Shown here piece after piece: positions 34,126 through 42,964 of a DNA stretch of 45,461 nucleotides. The position numbers and the translations under genes are program-made. Position 1 is the stretch's first letter. Every line of letters starts with the position of its first letter. Under the pieces are notes generated by a model. That model was not told where the DNA came from. It did no database searches and saw only the letters and a program-made list of their open reading frames with translations. The DNA comes from CAMAUF01 sp046152925 (GTDB lineage: Bacteria; Chloroflexota; Dehalococcoidia; Tepidiformales; Tepidiformaceae): assembly GCA_046152925.1 (NCBI GenBank), contig JBJXFX010000059.1, positions 1-45,461 on the forward strand, read 5' to 3'.

Positions 34126-34283
34126 GAGGGGTCGCTCTTCCGGTAGAGCGCGACGAACGGGCCGCCTGTGCCGCCCCGGAGCGATACCAGTTCCCAGCCG
34201 CGTTCGAGGCGGAGGCGAATCGCCAGAAGACAGGCCTCGGCGTGACGGTGCTGTTCGAAGTTGTATGCGACACGAGCGACCAT
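34122..34283 (-). CDS. Small DUF4177-like protein
   Basis: 53 residues from the ATG at 34283, with the stop overlapping the receiver gene start as ATGA. Its centre, LERGWELVSLRGG, followed by FVALYRKS, resembles the GWELVSV...YLKR ending of DUF4177 proteins, a small family of unknown function. It sits between kdpE and the lone receiver gene. Confidence 0.6.
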   Translation of the reverse strand: MVARVAYNFEQHRHAEACLLAIRLRLERGWELVSLRGGTGGPFVALYRKSDPS

Positions 34284-34351
34284 GGGGCCATTGTCGAACG
34301 TCCGGCATCCGGGCTGTGTCGGGCGTTACCTGCGCGGCTGTATGGGATTCG

Positions 34352-35044
34352 TCAGGGTTCTGGGCTGGTTGCGAGGCGGTACCCCACACCGGGCTCGTTC
34401 ACGATGAACGCACCCGCCCCGGAGGCGGCCGCGTCCATCTTGCCGCGTAATTGATGGATGAACGTGCGCAGGATGTGCGTGTCATCGGTGAACTCCGGGC
34501 CCCAGACGGCGGTCAGGAGCTGGCGTTGCGTGAACACGCGGCCGGGGTGTTCCATCAAGGCCCGCAGAAGCGACCATTCGCGAGGCGTGAGCTTGATGGT
34601 CGCGCCATTAATGGTCGCAAGCCTGGCGGCCAGGTCCATCAGGATCGGGCCAGCGACGATGGCTGGTTCGGTCGCGGCCCCGGCCTGGTGGCGGAGCGCG
34701 ACGCGTATCCGGGCGAGGAGCTCAGGGATGCTGAAGGGTTTCGTGAGGTAGTCATCCGCGCCCTCATCGAGCGCCTCGACTTTGCGCCGGTCGTCTCCGA
34801 CTGCGCTTAGGACGATGATCGCGGCGCGGCCACCGCGCATCGCCCGGGTCAACGAGATCCCGTCGCCATCGGGAAGCACAAGGTCGAGGACCACGACGTC
34901 CGGGTCGGCGCCCCGCACCAGTTCCAGGACTTCGGACGCGCGGGCCGCGACCAAGACGTCGTACCCGGCCGCCTCCAGCGTCCGCCGGACGACGCGCAGA
35001 ATGCCTGGGTCGTCGTCCACCACAAGAATGCGCGCGCCCTTCAC
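34352..35044 (-). CDS. kdpE: KdpE-type response regulator (OmpR/PhoB family)
   Basis: 230 residues. The receiver domain has DDD near 10-12, phospho-acceptor D54 (VVLDLVLPDGDG) and LTKPF. The winged-helix output domain follows (IKLTPREWSLLRALMEHPGRVFTQRQLL ... THILRTFIHQLRGKM ... EPGVGYRL). The GTG start overlaps the kinase stop as GTGA, so kinase and regulator are made together and should control kdpFABC transcription under K+ limitation or salt stress. Confidence 0.92.
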   Translation of the reverse strand: MKGARILVVDDDPGILRVVRRTLEAAGYDVLVAARASEVLELVRGADPDVVVLDLVLPDGDGISLTRAMRGGRAAIIVLSAVGDDRRKVEALDEGADDYLTKPFSIPELLARIRVALRHQAGAATEPAIVAGPILMDLAARLATINGATIKLTPREWSLLRALMEHPGRVFTQRQLLTAVWGPEFTDDTHILRTFIHQLRGKMDAAASGAGAFIVNEPGVGYRLATSPEP

Positions 35045-36561
35045 GCGGCCCCCGGGGCTCGTAGGAGCCTCACCCGGAAGACATTGCCGTCGGTCGTTGC
35101 TTCCACGCCGACCTCACCCCCGCACAGTTCAGCCACCGCCCGGACGATGGCGAGGCCGAGGCCCGTGCCGGGCCCTGCCGTGTGATGGCCACGGTAGAAC
35201 TTGTCGAAGATGTGGGGGAGGTCGCCAGCGGCGATGGCGGGCCCTTCGTCTGCGACGCTAAGGACGAGCTGGTCGCCGTCGACGTCCGCGCGCAAGGTCA
35301 ACGCGCCGGCGGGGCGCGAGTACTTCGCTGCATTCTCGACGAGGTTGATCAGCGCTTGGGAGAGCAGTCCTGCGTCGGTGTTCACGGTCACATCTGGGGG
35401 CGCCACGACCCGGACATCCCGGCCGGCGGTCACGGTTCGGCTCGAACTGACGATGTCCTCCAGGAAATGCTGCACCTCGACTGGCTCGAACTGGGGACGG
35501 ACCGCTCCCCCTTCGATCCGGCTCAACGACAACAGCCCGGCCACCGTGGAGGTCAACCGGTCCGTCTCCGCCTCAATGGTTTCGAGAAACGCCTCGCGGT
35601 CCTCTTCCGGCCAAGCAATGCCAGGCTGACGCAGGCTCCCAACTGCCGCCTTGATCGCGGTGAGCGGCGACCGCAGGTCGTGTGAGACGGTACTGAGGAG
35701 GACGGATTTCATTTCATCCGCCCGCTGATAGACGTCAGCGCGCCGGGCTTCGTTGGCAAGCCGGACCCGTTGGAGCGCGGCGCTCGCCTCGTTCGCAAAG
35801 GCCCGGAGGACGGGGACGAGGTCGCCAGACTCGGGCCGCGTGAGCTGACCGCGAAGGTGGATGACGCCGGCCTCAGCTGAAGGCATGGAGAACGCGACAA
35901 AGGTCTCAACAGCCGTCGAATCGCCATGTCGAAACGACGCTTTGCGGCTGTTCGGCAGAGCCATCAGCGAGACGACTTCACCCGACGCTCGCGCGTGGTC
36001 CGCAGCGGCCACCTGATCGCGGGTGAGTGAGGCGGGGATGGGGCGAGGGGCGACCGTCTCCCACCTGCCGTGGCGGTGTGCGAGCACCGAGCATGAGCGT
36101 GCGCCGACGGCGCGCCGGAGCACGTCGGCGAGCGCATCCACAGCGGCAACCGGAGAGCTGGCGTGAGCGACTGCCTGCGAAAGCGCGAGTAACGCGCGCA
36201 GTTCGGCCTCTTGTTGTTGGACCCGGCCTACCTGGGCCTTGAAGCGTGCGAGGAGCGTTGCAGCGACGAGCGCCGAGCCCAGGAAAGCGAAGAGGACGAC
36301 GCCATCACGCGGTTCCCGGACCGTTAGTGTGTACAGCGGTGGCACGAAGAAGAAGTTCAAGAGGATGTCGGCCGAGAAGGCGCTCGTGAGGCCGGCGACG
36401 TAGCCCCACCTGGCCGCGACGAGCACGACCAGCAGCAACATGGTGGCGGCAACCGCCCCAACGTCGTCTGGGCCAGCGATCGGTGCGATCGCGACGCTCG
36501 TGAGACAGAGAGCGGTCGTCCCCACGACGACCCCGACGAGATCGTCCCGAACGAGCCTCAT
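35041..36561 (-). CDS. KdpD C-terminal-type sensor histidine kinase
   Basis: 506 residues from the ATG at 36561; the frame is open to a TTG at 36597. The order is that of the C-terminal half of KdpD: four closely spaced membrane helices (DUF4118, about 10-108, with LLNFFFVPPLYTLTV), a GAF domain (about 125-268), HisKA with phospho-acceptor H294 in STVSHDLRSPL, and an HATPase domain with NLVENAAKYS, DEGPAI and GTGLGLAIV. The N-terminal KdpD/Usp part is missing and is encoded separately at 27912-29021. It heads the kdp locus. Confidence 0.93.
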   Translation of the reverse strand: MRLVRDDLVGVVVGTTALCLTSVAIAPIAGPDDVGAVAATMLLLVVLVAARWGYVAGLTSAFSADILLNFFFVPPLYTLTVREPRDGVVLFAFLGSALVAATLLARFKAQVGRVQQQEAELRALLALSQAVAHASSPVAAVDALADVLRRAVGARSCSVLAHRHGRWETVAPRPIPASLTRDQVAAADHARASGEVVSLMALPNSRKASFRHGDSTAVETFVAFSMPSAEAGVIHLRGQLTRPESGDLVPVLRAFANEASAALQRVRLANEARRADVYQRADEMKSVLLSTVSHDLRSPLTAIKAAVGSLRQPGIAWPEEDREAFLETIEAETDRLTSTVAGLLSLSRIEGGAVRPQFEPVEVQHFLEDIVSSSRTVTAGRDVRVVAPPDVTVNTDAGLLSQALINLVENAAKYSRPAGALTLRADVDGDQLVLSVADEGPAIAAGDLPHIFDKFYRGHHTAGPGTGLGLAIVRAVAELCGGEVGVEATTDGNVFRVRLLRAPGAA

Positions 36562-36855
36562 GGTCGCGGGCGAGCGCACGGCACCACGGTACCGCAAACC
36601 CGATGCGCGCGTCGCCGCGGGCCGCCCGGCCGAGGTGTCGTTCTCCTGAGGTTGTCCGAGGGTTGGCGCCGAGAAAGGATGGTCACGCGCTGCCCAATGG
36701 ACGGCGTGCGGCCCGCACGAGTGAGCCGCGCACCAAGTAGAGCGTCACAAACGAGTCAGAGGGTCACGAGGCCCGTGGGGATCGGGGCGACTTTCTGGCC
36801 GTGTGGTGCGTCTTTGGGGCCAAGACGGGCCGAATCGGGCCGGTTTTCGGTGAAT
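36562..36855. other. Non-coding region upstream of the kdp locus
   Basis: About 290 bp. It should hold the promoter of the minus-strand kinase-kdpE unit, but I cannot point to convincing -35/-10 elements. No credible ORF: one plus-strand frame crosses it but runs through the tRNA remnant and is an artefact. Confidence 0.5.
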
Positions 36856-36900
36856 TGGTACGGCTGGAGGGATTCGAACCCCCGACCCTCTGTTCCGAAG
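36856..36900 (-). tRNA. 3' half of a tRNA-Arg (UCG): probable integration scar (att site)
   Basis: On the minus strand, 45 nt match a tRNA from the anticodon loop (CTTCGGA, anticodon TCG) through the 3' anticodon stem ACAGA, variable loop, T arm GGGGG-TTCGAAT-CCCTC, acceptor strand CAGCCGT, discriminator A and encoded CCA. The bases before the loop (GCTAC) do not pair with ACAGA, and no 5' acceptor ACGGCTG lies nearby, so the 5' half is absent. Integrases that target tRNA genes duplicate exactly this anticodon-loop-to-3'-end segment, so this is most likely the distal attachment site of an element lying to the right. Confidence 0.75.
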
Positions 36901-37617
36901 GTAGCTAACAAGGGACACGTCCGTTGGCGCCATTTGACCTGTCGACGAGACTCCCTGTTTCCTGGCTGCCAAACCTCCTCAACATCAAGGTATACGGTCG
37001 TCGCGCGGGTACCTTGCCAGGCTCACGGGAGGAATTCAAGGCCTTTGACACTCTATCCATGCCCGCGACAGCAGCTTCGTGGCAGGGCGCCAATCTCCGG
37101 GGCGAGACATCCCGACACTTAGAGTTGGCCGGATCGGGCCAAGCTCTCGTCGATGTGCGCGTGAACATCGGTATGGTCACAGGCCGTTGGTGGGAACGTC
37201 ACCTTTGCGCTTTTCGATTCACATCGCGTTTCCGTCAGCGCCAGCACGGCGTGCTGACGCTTCCCGCGGGTGACATCCGAATTGTGCGATCAAGGACCTT
37301 ATCCGCCACCCGGCTGGACCTGTCATCTCTTCGCCCATCTTGCAGAAGACAACTAGATCGCGATGCCTTTAGGCGGTACGAGCTGGTCAAGTCAGCCAAC
37401 CTGGCCAGAACTGCTGCGAGAGCGGAGACGCGGCTTGCGGCGGGATCGGTACACGCAGTCTGATGCCGAGCCAGACGTTGACGAACAACACAACACGTTT
37501 CAAGAGAAAGCTGCGCCCGCAGCTTGGCGAAGCTGGAGACCCGGGCTCATCAAGACGGGGCTCCCACCGGCGCCGCAGCGGGACTGCGAAAATGCGCGTC
37601 CGGTGCATAATGCCTGA
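36901..37617. other. Region between the tRNA remnant and the cyclase gene, no confident gene
   Basis: About 720 bp with visibly lower G+C and weaker third-position bias than its neighbours. A plus-strand frame from TTG 36924 to 37463 (179 codons) stays open but resembles nothing I recognise, and has no ribosome-binding site. A minus-strand frame (36905-37180) is equally unconvincing. It could be decayed integrase or cargo sequence next to the attachment site, but no tyrosine-recombinase R-H-R-Y motifs were found. Confidence 0.4.
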
Positions 37618-38964
37618 GTGGACCCAGCGATCCGCTACACCAACACTGCCGACGGGGTCCGCATCGCCTACTGGGAGCAAGGCGAAGGGCAGCCCCTCGT
37701 CCTGCTCGACGTCCCATGCTTCAGCCACGTCGAAATCGAAATGCGGATCCCGGACTATCGCGCGTGGCATTCGAGGCTCGCCGCCAGTACGAGGCTCATC
37801 CGGCTGGACCTCCGCGGAAGCGGCCTCTCGCAACGAGATGTCGGCACGGTCACGATCGGCACTTTCGAGGCGGACATCGAGGCGGTCCTGGCCGCGACGG
37901 GAGTGTCACAGGCGGCGCTCTTCGCCCGCAGCGCCTCCGCTCCGGTCGCGCTGCAGATGGCTGCCCGCCGCCCGGACCTGGTGTCGCACCTATTCATCTA
38001 TGACGGCTGGGCTGATGGCGAGCATCTCCCCATTCACAACGCGCTTCGAGAGCTCGATCGGCTGATCGAGGTCGATTGGCCGATGTACACGGAGATGGTG
38101 GCCAAGGTCATGATGGAGCGCGAAGGGGCCCAGGCTCGCGCGGTGGCCGCGTTTCTGCGCAGGTGCTCGACGCCCGCGGACTGGCGGACGGTCGCTGTCG
38201 CGGCCCGTTCGTTCGACGCCACGGCGGACCTCCCGCTCATCAACTGCCCCACCGTTGTGATGCACTCAGGCGCCAACCGCCTCGCACCAGCATCCCAATC
38301 GCGCCAGCTGGCCGCTGCCATTCGCGGGTGCGAGCTGCGGATGTTCAACCACGCGCCGCTTCCCGCTGGGGGCGTCGATGAGGTCGCCGAGGTGATCGAG
38401 GCCGCGCTTGGCATCGAACCGCGATCGCGCAGGCGGTCACCTCAGGGGCTCCAGCTCATTGTCTTCACGGACATCGAGGGCCATTCAAGGCTGGTCGATA
38501 GGCTGGGGGACGACGAGGCCCGAGGCCTCCTCCGCGAACACGAGCGCGTGACGCGACGGGCCCTGCGCGAGTTCGACGGACAGGAGATCAAGGCGCTCGG
38601 CGACGGCTTCATGGCCGCGTTCTCGTCGGTCCAGCAAGCGCTGGACTGCGCGGCCGCTCTCCAGCGCTCGATCGCCAGCTCGCCGATACTGGCCCCACAG
38701 CACCTCCGGGTCCGTGTCGGGATCAACGCGGGCGAGCCGATCGCAGAAGAGGGCGACCTCTTTGGGACCTCGGTCATCGCCGCCGCCCGGATTGCCGGGA
38801 AGGCGACCGGCGGCCAAGTGTTGGTCGCAAACGTCGTGCGCGAACTGGCCGCCGGCAAGGGGTTCACGTTCGAAGACCTGGGCGAGACGTCGCTGCGTGG
38901 CCTGAGCAGCCCGATCAGGCTCTGGGCGCTCGAGTGGGGTCAGGCTGCCCCCGCCGAAGAGTAA
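37618..38964 (+). CDS. Alpha/beta-hydrolase / class III nucleotide cyclase fusion
   Basis: 448 residues, GTG start. The N-terminal alpha/beta-hydrolase fold (about 1-265) has LDLRGSGLSQRD, but its nucleophile elbow reads LFARSASAP, an imperfect GxSxG. The C-terminal class III cyclase domain spans about 280-440: metal-binding Asp in FTDIEGHSR and in LGDGFMAAF, a purine-selecting Lys in EIKALGDG and a final Arg in AARIAG. The transition-state Asn expected before that Arg is Ile (GTSVIAAAR), so activity may be altered. Such fusions are common stand-alone signalling proteins in related phyla. It is convergent with the TIR operon and overlaps its last gene by 50 bp. Confidence 0.85.
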   Translation: MDPAIRYTNTADGVRIAYWEQGEGQPLVLLDVPCFSHVEIEMRIPDYRAWHSRLAASTRLIRLDLRGSGLSQRDVGTVTIGTFEADIEAVLAATGVSQAALFARSASAPVALQMAARRPDLVSHLFIYDGWADGEHLPIHNALRELDRLIEVDWPMYTEMVAKVMMEREGAQARAVAAFLRRCSTPADWRTVAVAARSFDATADLPLINCPTVVMHSGANRLAPASQSRQLAAAIRGCELRMFNHAPLPAGGVDEVAEVIEAALGIEPRSRRRSPQGLQLIVFTDIEGHSRLVDRLGDDEARGLLREHERVTRRALREFDGQEIKALGDGFMAAFSSVQQALDCAAALQRSIASSPILAPQHLRVRVGINAGEPIAEEGDLFGTSVIAAARIAGKATGGQVLVANVVRELAAGKGFTFEDLGETSLRGLSSPIRLWALEWGQAAPAEE

Positions 38965-39652
38965 GCCAGCGGACCCCTCCGGGCGTGGGAAGGCCGGCGC
39001 GGGCCGCCAGCCCCACCGCCAGCGCGCCCGTCCAGGCGATGATGAGCGCGGGCGCGACGAGGCCGGGTGCACCGTCCGGTGCGAACGCTCCAGAGCGCGC
39101 AAACGAGCCGGCGGCCACCACGTGCGCGACCGACGAAGCCAGGCCCAGCGACGGGATCCACGGGCGCAGCTGGCGCTGGGCGAGCGCAGGCCAGGCCGCA
39201 GCCGCCGTCCAGAGTGCGGCCGGGAGCCCGGCGAGGGACAACGTGAGAGCGAAGGCGTCGGCGAGGAGCCGCGCATCTCCGGCTTCGAGCGGAGGGCGAA
39301 ACGCGAGCGCCGCCAACACTGCGAAGGCCACGAACTCCAGCGCGATGAGGGTCACAGCGGCGACCAGACCTATGAGGTTCGCGGCGGCGTGATCCTTTGG
39401 CCCGCCAAGCGCCCCCCAGATGCCGACGGCGAACACGGCACTCGCGGTGATCGCGAGGCCCCAGATGAACACCGCGCTCAGCAAGAGCGCCCGGTGCTCC
39501 TCCGCGTAGACCGCGACCTCTGCCCCGCTGGCGGACGTGCCGGGGAGGCCGGCGATGGCGATGGCGCCCGCCACGTAGGCCGCGACGGAAGTGAGCCCCC
39601 CCGCCACTGCCGGGATCACCCACTGGTCTGGCCGGGAGTTCACAGGCGCCAC
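38915..39652 (-). CDS. Multi-span membrane protein, last gene of the TIR operon
   Basis: 245 residues from the GTG at 39652; a second GTG at 39643 would overlap the upstream stop as GTGA and may be the true start. About six or seven hydrophobic segments (for example GGLTSVAAYVAGAIAIAG, FIWGLAITASAVFAVGIWGALGG, LIGLVAAVTLIALEFVAFAVLAAL) and an Arg/Pro-rich cytoplasmic tail. The pattern resembles DUF4386/DUF998-like proteins, but I cannot assign a family. Position suggests it works with the oxygenase or the receptor at the membrane. Confidence 0.75.
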   Translation of the reverse strand: MAPVNSRPDQWVIPAVAGGLTSVAAYVAGAIAIAGLPGTSASGAEVAVYAEEHRALLLSAVFIWGLAITASAVFAVGIWGALGGPKDHAAANLIGLVAAVTLIALEFVAFAVLAALAFRPPLEAGDARLLADAFALTLSLAGLPAALWTAAAAWPALAQRQLRPWIPSLGLASSVAHVVAAGSFARSGAFAPDGAPGLVAPALIIAWTGALAVGLAARAGLPTPGGVRWLTLRRGQPDPTRAPRA

Positions 39653-40785
39653 TTCTGGCGCAGGGCTGGGTCGACCGTGAACGGCGCCCGTTCCCCACCG
39701 CGGCCGCTCCCGATCATGCGGTGGAGGATGGCGCGGTTGAACGGCTCGGAGACGTTCGCGATCCGCGTCACGCTGACGAACCAGAGGGCGGCGCGGTTGG
39801 CCCGGATGTAGGCGCCAAACCCGAGGCGAGCAGTGAGCGGGGCCCGGGGTACCTGAAGCTGGGCGGCGTATTCCCGGCCGATGAGATATCGCACCATCTG
39901 GGTGGGGAAGTGCCGCATCGGTCCGGGGGACATCTCGGTGAGCATCGCCAGCATGGCGTGCTCGAGGCCTAGGCCCTGCTCCGTGATCGAGTACTGACGA
40001 CGCCGTTGGGCATTGAGGAGTTCCCGCGCCTCGCTTAGCGTGGCCGGGTTCATCGCCTCATCAATACCGACAAAGTGGCCGACGACCCTCCAGCAATGGA
40101 TATAAGCCTCCGGGTCCTCCCTGCTTATGCGGGCCCCGAGCTGAGCGAGTCCGTCGAGGGTCACGAGCGAGAACCCGAGGAGCGTGAACGCCATATCCTC
40201 TTGACTGATCGGTGCTCCGTCGGCCTCGGTCCACGTCGCGGGTTCCCGTTCCGCCTGCGCGAGGATCGTATGGCGGATAGCCGCGTGGAGCAGGCGGACG
40301 CGCAGGGCGGTCGCAATCCCCTTGCCACCGATCCCGAGCCCCCCAGGGGCCATCGCGTCGAAGACGAGTTGGCCCGTCTCGAGTAGGCGCCGGCGCGGGT
40401 CATGCGCAAGTGCTCCCGTGCGTCCGAGCACCCGTGCGAAGCGAGCCGCAAGGTAGCCTTCGGCCATCGCCTTATGGAAGAGAAGGAGACCGATTTGCAT
40501 GCCCCAGCGCTGGAAGACGTGTTGGCCCCGGAGGATGAGCTCGCGGTCCGCCCAGTCGGGCAAATCGCGGGCGGCATCGAAGTAGCGATGCACTGAGTCG
40601 GGCAGTTCCTCGGGTGGCGGGGTTTCGTTGCGCACGATGGTCTGAAGGAGACGGAACACCGTACCGGTCTCCCCGCCTGCATGGAGTGCGGCGATCGTCT
40701 CGTCGGCCTCGGGGTCGCCAATGCGGCGCTGTTGATCGAGAAAGGCGTCTGGCCAGCGGGTTGCGGTGCCGTCGGGGCGGTTCAT
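39640..40785 (-). CDS. MpaB/latex-clearing-type oxygenase (DUF2236 family)
   Basis: 381 residues from the ATG at 40785 (AAAGGA upstream; ATGA overlap with the patatin stop). All-helical family features in order: LPDWADRELILRGQHVFQRWG, DPRRRLLETGQLVFDAMAPGGL, GKGIATALRVRLLHAAIRHTI with candidate haem-proximal His residues, ISQEDMAFTLLGFSLVTLDGL and IHCWRVVGHFVGIDEAMNPA. Relatives include haem oxygenases that cleave polyprenoid or fatty chains (latex-clearing protein, MpaB). Coupling to a patatin suggests it could oxidise a lipid released by that enzyme; this is inference. Confidence 0.85.
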   Translation of the reverse strand: MNRPDGTATRWPDAFLDQQRRIGDPEADETIAALHAGGETGTVFRLLQTIVRNETPPPEELPDSVHRYFDAARDLPDWADRELILRGQHVFQRWGMQIGLLLFHKAMAEGYLAARFARVLGRTGALAHDPRRRLLETGQLVFDAMAPGGLGIGGKGIATALRVRLLHAAIRHTILAQAEREPATWTEADGAPISQEDMAFTLLGFSLVTLDGLAQLGARISREDPEAYIHCWRVVGHFVGIDEAMNPATLSEARELLNAQRRRQYSITEQGLGLEHAMLAMLTEMSPGPMRHFPTQMVRYLIGREYAAQLQVPRAPLTARLGFGAYIRANRAALWFVSVTRIANVSEPFNRAILHRMIGSGRGGERAPFTVDPALRQKWRL

Positions 40786-42964
40786 AACGGTCCTTTCGGG
40801 ATGATACCGGCGTCGATTGCTTCGACCTGGTGCCGGGAAAACGGCGGCGCAAGGAGCCCGAGGTCCTGCTGCCGGGACCGGAAGACGGTGGCGATGTACT
40901 GCATCCGGTCCGGAAGGCTTGCCCAGTTGGTGGTCGCGCTGCCAGCGGTGCTGGACTCCGGGGCGCCCAATTCTGACCAGAGTGCCAGGAGGTCCGGCTC
41001 GTCGAGGGTCCGGAGCGCAGCCGGAAAATCGATGCCTGGGGCAAACCCTCGGACATCGGCGCCGAGCCCGAGCGACATCTCTGAAAGATCGTACGCGGCG
41101 AAAGCTTTGGTGTTGGTCGCGAACCGCTGCCAGCCAGCACGCACGAGGTTGCCTACGGGCCGGAGACGGCGGAGCGGCCACCCCGCCACTCGCCGCCGCG
41201 CGGCATCTTGGACGACGCCGTCGAGGATCGGCACCTCCAAAGACCGGTTCAGCAGCGGTTGGAGCCGCTGTTGTTCATGGAAGACCGCGCTGCAGTTGCC
41301 GAGCAGGACGAGCTGGGCTTTGCGGCCAGAGTCCGCCTCACGGGCGGCGGCATGCCAGGCGCGAAACGCGGTCTTCAGGAGGTCCTGCCCGCCGACCGCC
41401 GGAGTTCCGGGCCGAAGAGCCCCAACGAAACGTTCGATGTCGCCTTCTCCGCCGCCGAACTCGGCGAGGAAGTCACAGGCGAGTGGCCCGAGTTCCTCGA
41501 AGACCAGGACGTTCCCGTCTGCCATCAGGGCCCGCGTCCGAAGCAGAAACCGGACCAGCGGGGCTAGCGGGCGGCGCGCTTGACCGCGAAGCAAGGGGCC
41601 CTGCGCGAACTTCGGCACCGTTTCGATCCGGATGATCCGGCCAACTGACTTCGAAGCGCGGCACCCGAACCCGAACCAGGTGACATCGCGGCTGCCGATA
41701 AGGGCCGTTATCGCGGCGGCGGCCTCGCCGTAGAACTGCGTGATCCGGAGGTTTCGGAGCGCGACATCGGCCGTAAGCAGCGTCGCCTGCACGCGATCGT
41801 GGGTGAGCGAAGCCGAGGAAGCCGCGTGCGCGCGCTGCGATGCTGGCCGCATGAAGCCCGGCGGGAAGTGCTCGCGCACGATACTCGCCTGGCCCGCCGC
41901 CGATCCGGCCCTGAGCAGATTCAGCCGTTCCCCCGAGGCGAACCCATCCCGAAGGCGCTCGGCGCGGTCCGCGAGATCCCCGAGCCCGATGGCGGTCAGC
42001 GCCTCGGGCTCTAACTCGACGTTATAGCGAAGGTAGTGGAGGGCAGGGGTGTCGCCCACGAGATCATCGCGGAGGTCGCCTATTTCGCGGTCAACCGGCC
42101 ACCTGGTGGGTGAGTTCGACATCGCTTGGAGGAGGGTCTGGCCCGCCCAGTCCGTGTCACTCATCAGCATCGAGATGGTGCGGCGGAGATTGCGGACCAC
42201 GTTCGCGCCCAGGACCGCCTCGGGCTTGTCCCGGAGCGACCAGGTTCCCGAACCCACGGAGACCAGCATCAAATGGTCCTCACCCTTCTGCCAGTCGAAG
42301 GGGAAGCCTTTGAGTGTTGCGACCAGGAAGAGTTCGAGGGCCGGGTTTCCGGCCATGCTGACCGCCCCATCGACGAAGGCCCCCGATTGGGCCCGCTCGC
42401 CGTCGTTCCCGGCTTTCACTTCGAAGCTCACGGGGGAGAAGTAGAACGGGGCCGCCACGCTCGCCCGCACGAGCTTGCGCACGACGATATCGCGGTTGTC
42501 CTTGTAATAGCGGCCGTTTGGATGATTGAAGAGTCGCCACGTGCTGCCGTGTCGGCTCGCTTGGCGAAGATACAAAGTCCCGTGGTAAACGACGGGTCGC
42601 CGAGGGTCCGCTCGGCGAAGAGGCGCCGGAGTTGCTGCTCGAGCGGGCCGGCATCGAAGCGGGCCTTCCAGAACTGCCAACGCCTGCGTCCGAACGCGAG
42701 ACCGGCCAGCTCCAGGTACGACTCGCGGATTTCGGCCACTTCGAGGCCGAGCGCCAGCCCTGCGGCGATGATGGAGCCAGAACTGGTGCCACCGATGAGG
42801 TCGAAGTAGTCAGCGAGCCGTAGCGCAGGGTCGTCGTGCTGGTCCCGCAGGATGGCCTCGATGCGTTCGAGCATCCCAAGGGTGATGAGGCCGCGGATGC
42901 CCCCACCGTCGAGCGACAGGATGCGCTTCGGGCCAGGCGTGGTGAGGCGCTCATGCAGGTCCAC
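40782..42964 (-). pseudogene. Patatin-like phospholipase with long C-terminal region, apparent one-base frameshift
   Basis: The GTG at 42964 (GGGAGG 6 nt upstream) opens a patatin domain: oxyanion loop DGGGIRG (19-25) and nucleophile GTSSG with S61. After residue 139 (KRADT) the frame is lost; restoring one base near 42550 continues GSTWRLFNHPNGRYYKDN and reaches the catalytic Asp in VDGA (about 199). Both halves of the Ser-Asp dyad are intact, so the enzyme would be active if the indel is a sequencing error. Residues about 330-727 form a helical region I do not recognise (LVFEELGPLACDFL, LLGNCSAVFHEQQRLQPLL). It overlaps the SLOG gene by 14 bp and the oxygenase gene by 4 bp. Confidence 0.8.

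Noticed and set aside
36652..37122. Plus-strand ORF containing YGWRDSNPRPS
   Set aside because: This peptide is the translation of the tRNA remnant; the ORF is an artefact.
36905..37463. Possible integrase next to the tRNA remnant
   Set aside because: Neither strand shows tyrosine- or serine-recombinase motifs; the open frames have weak coding bias.
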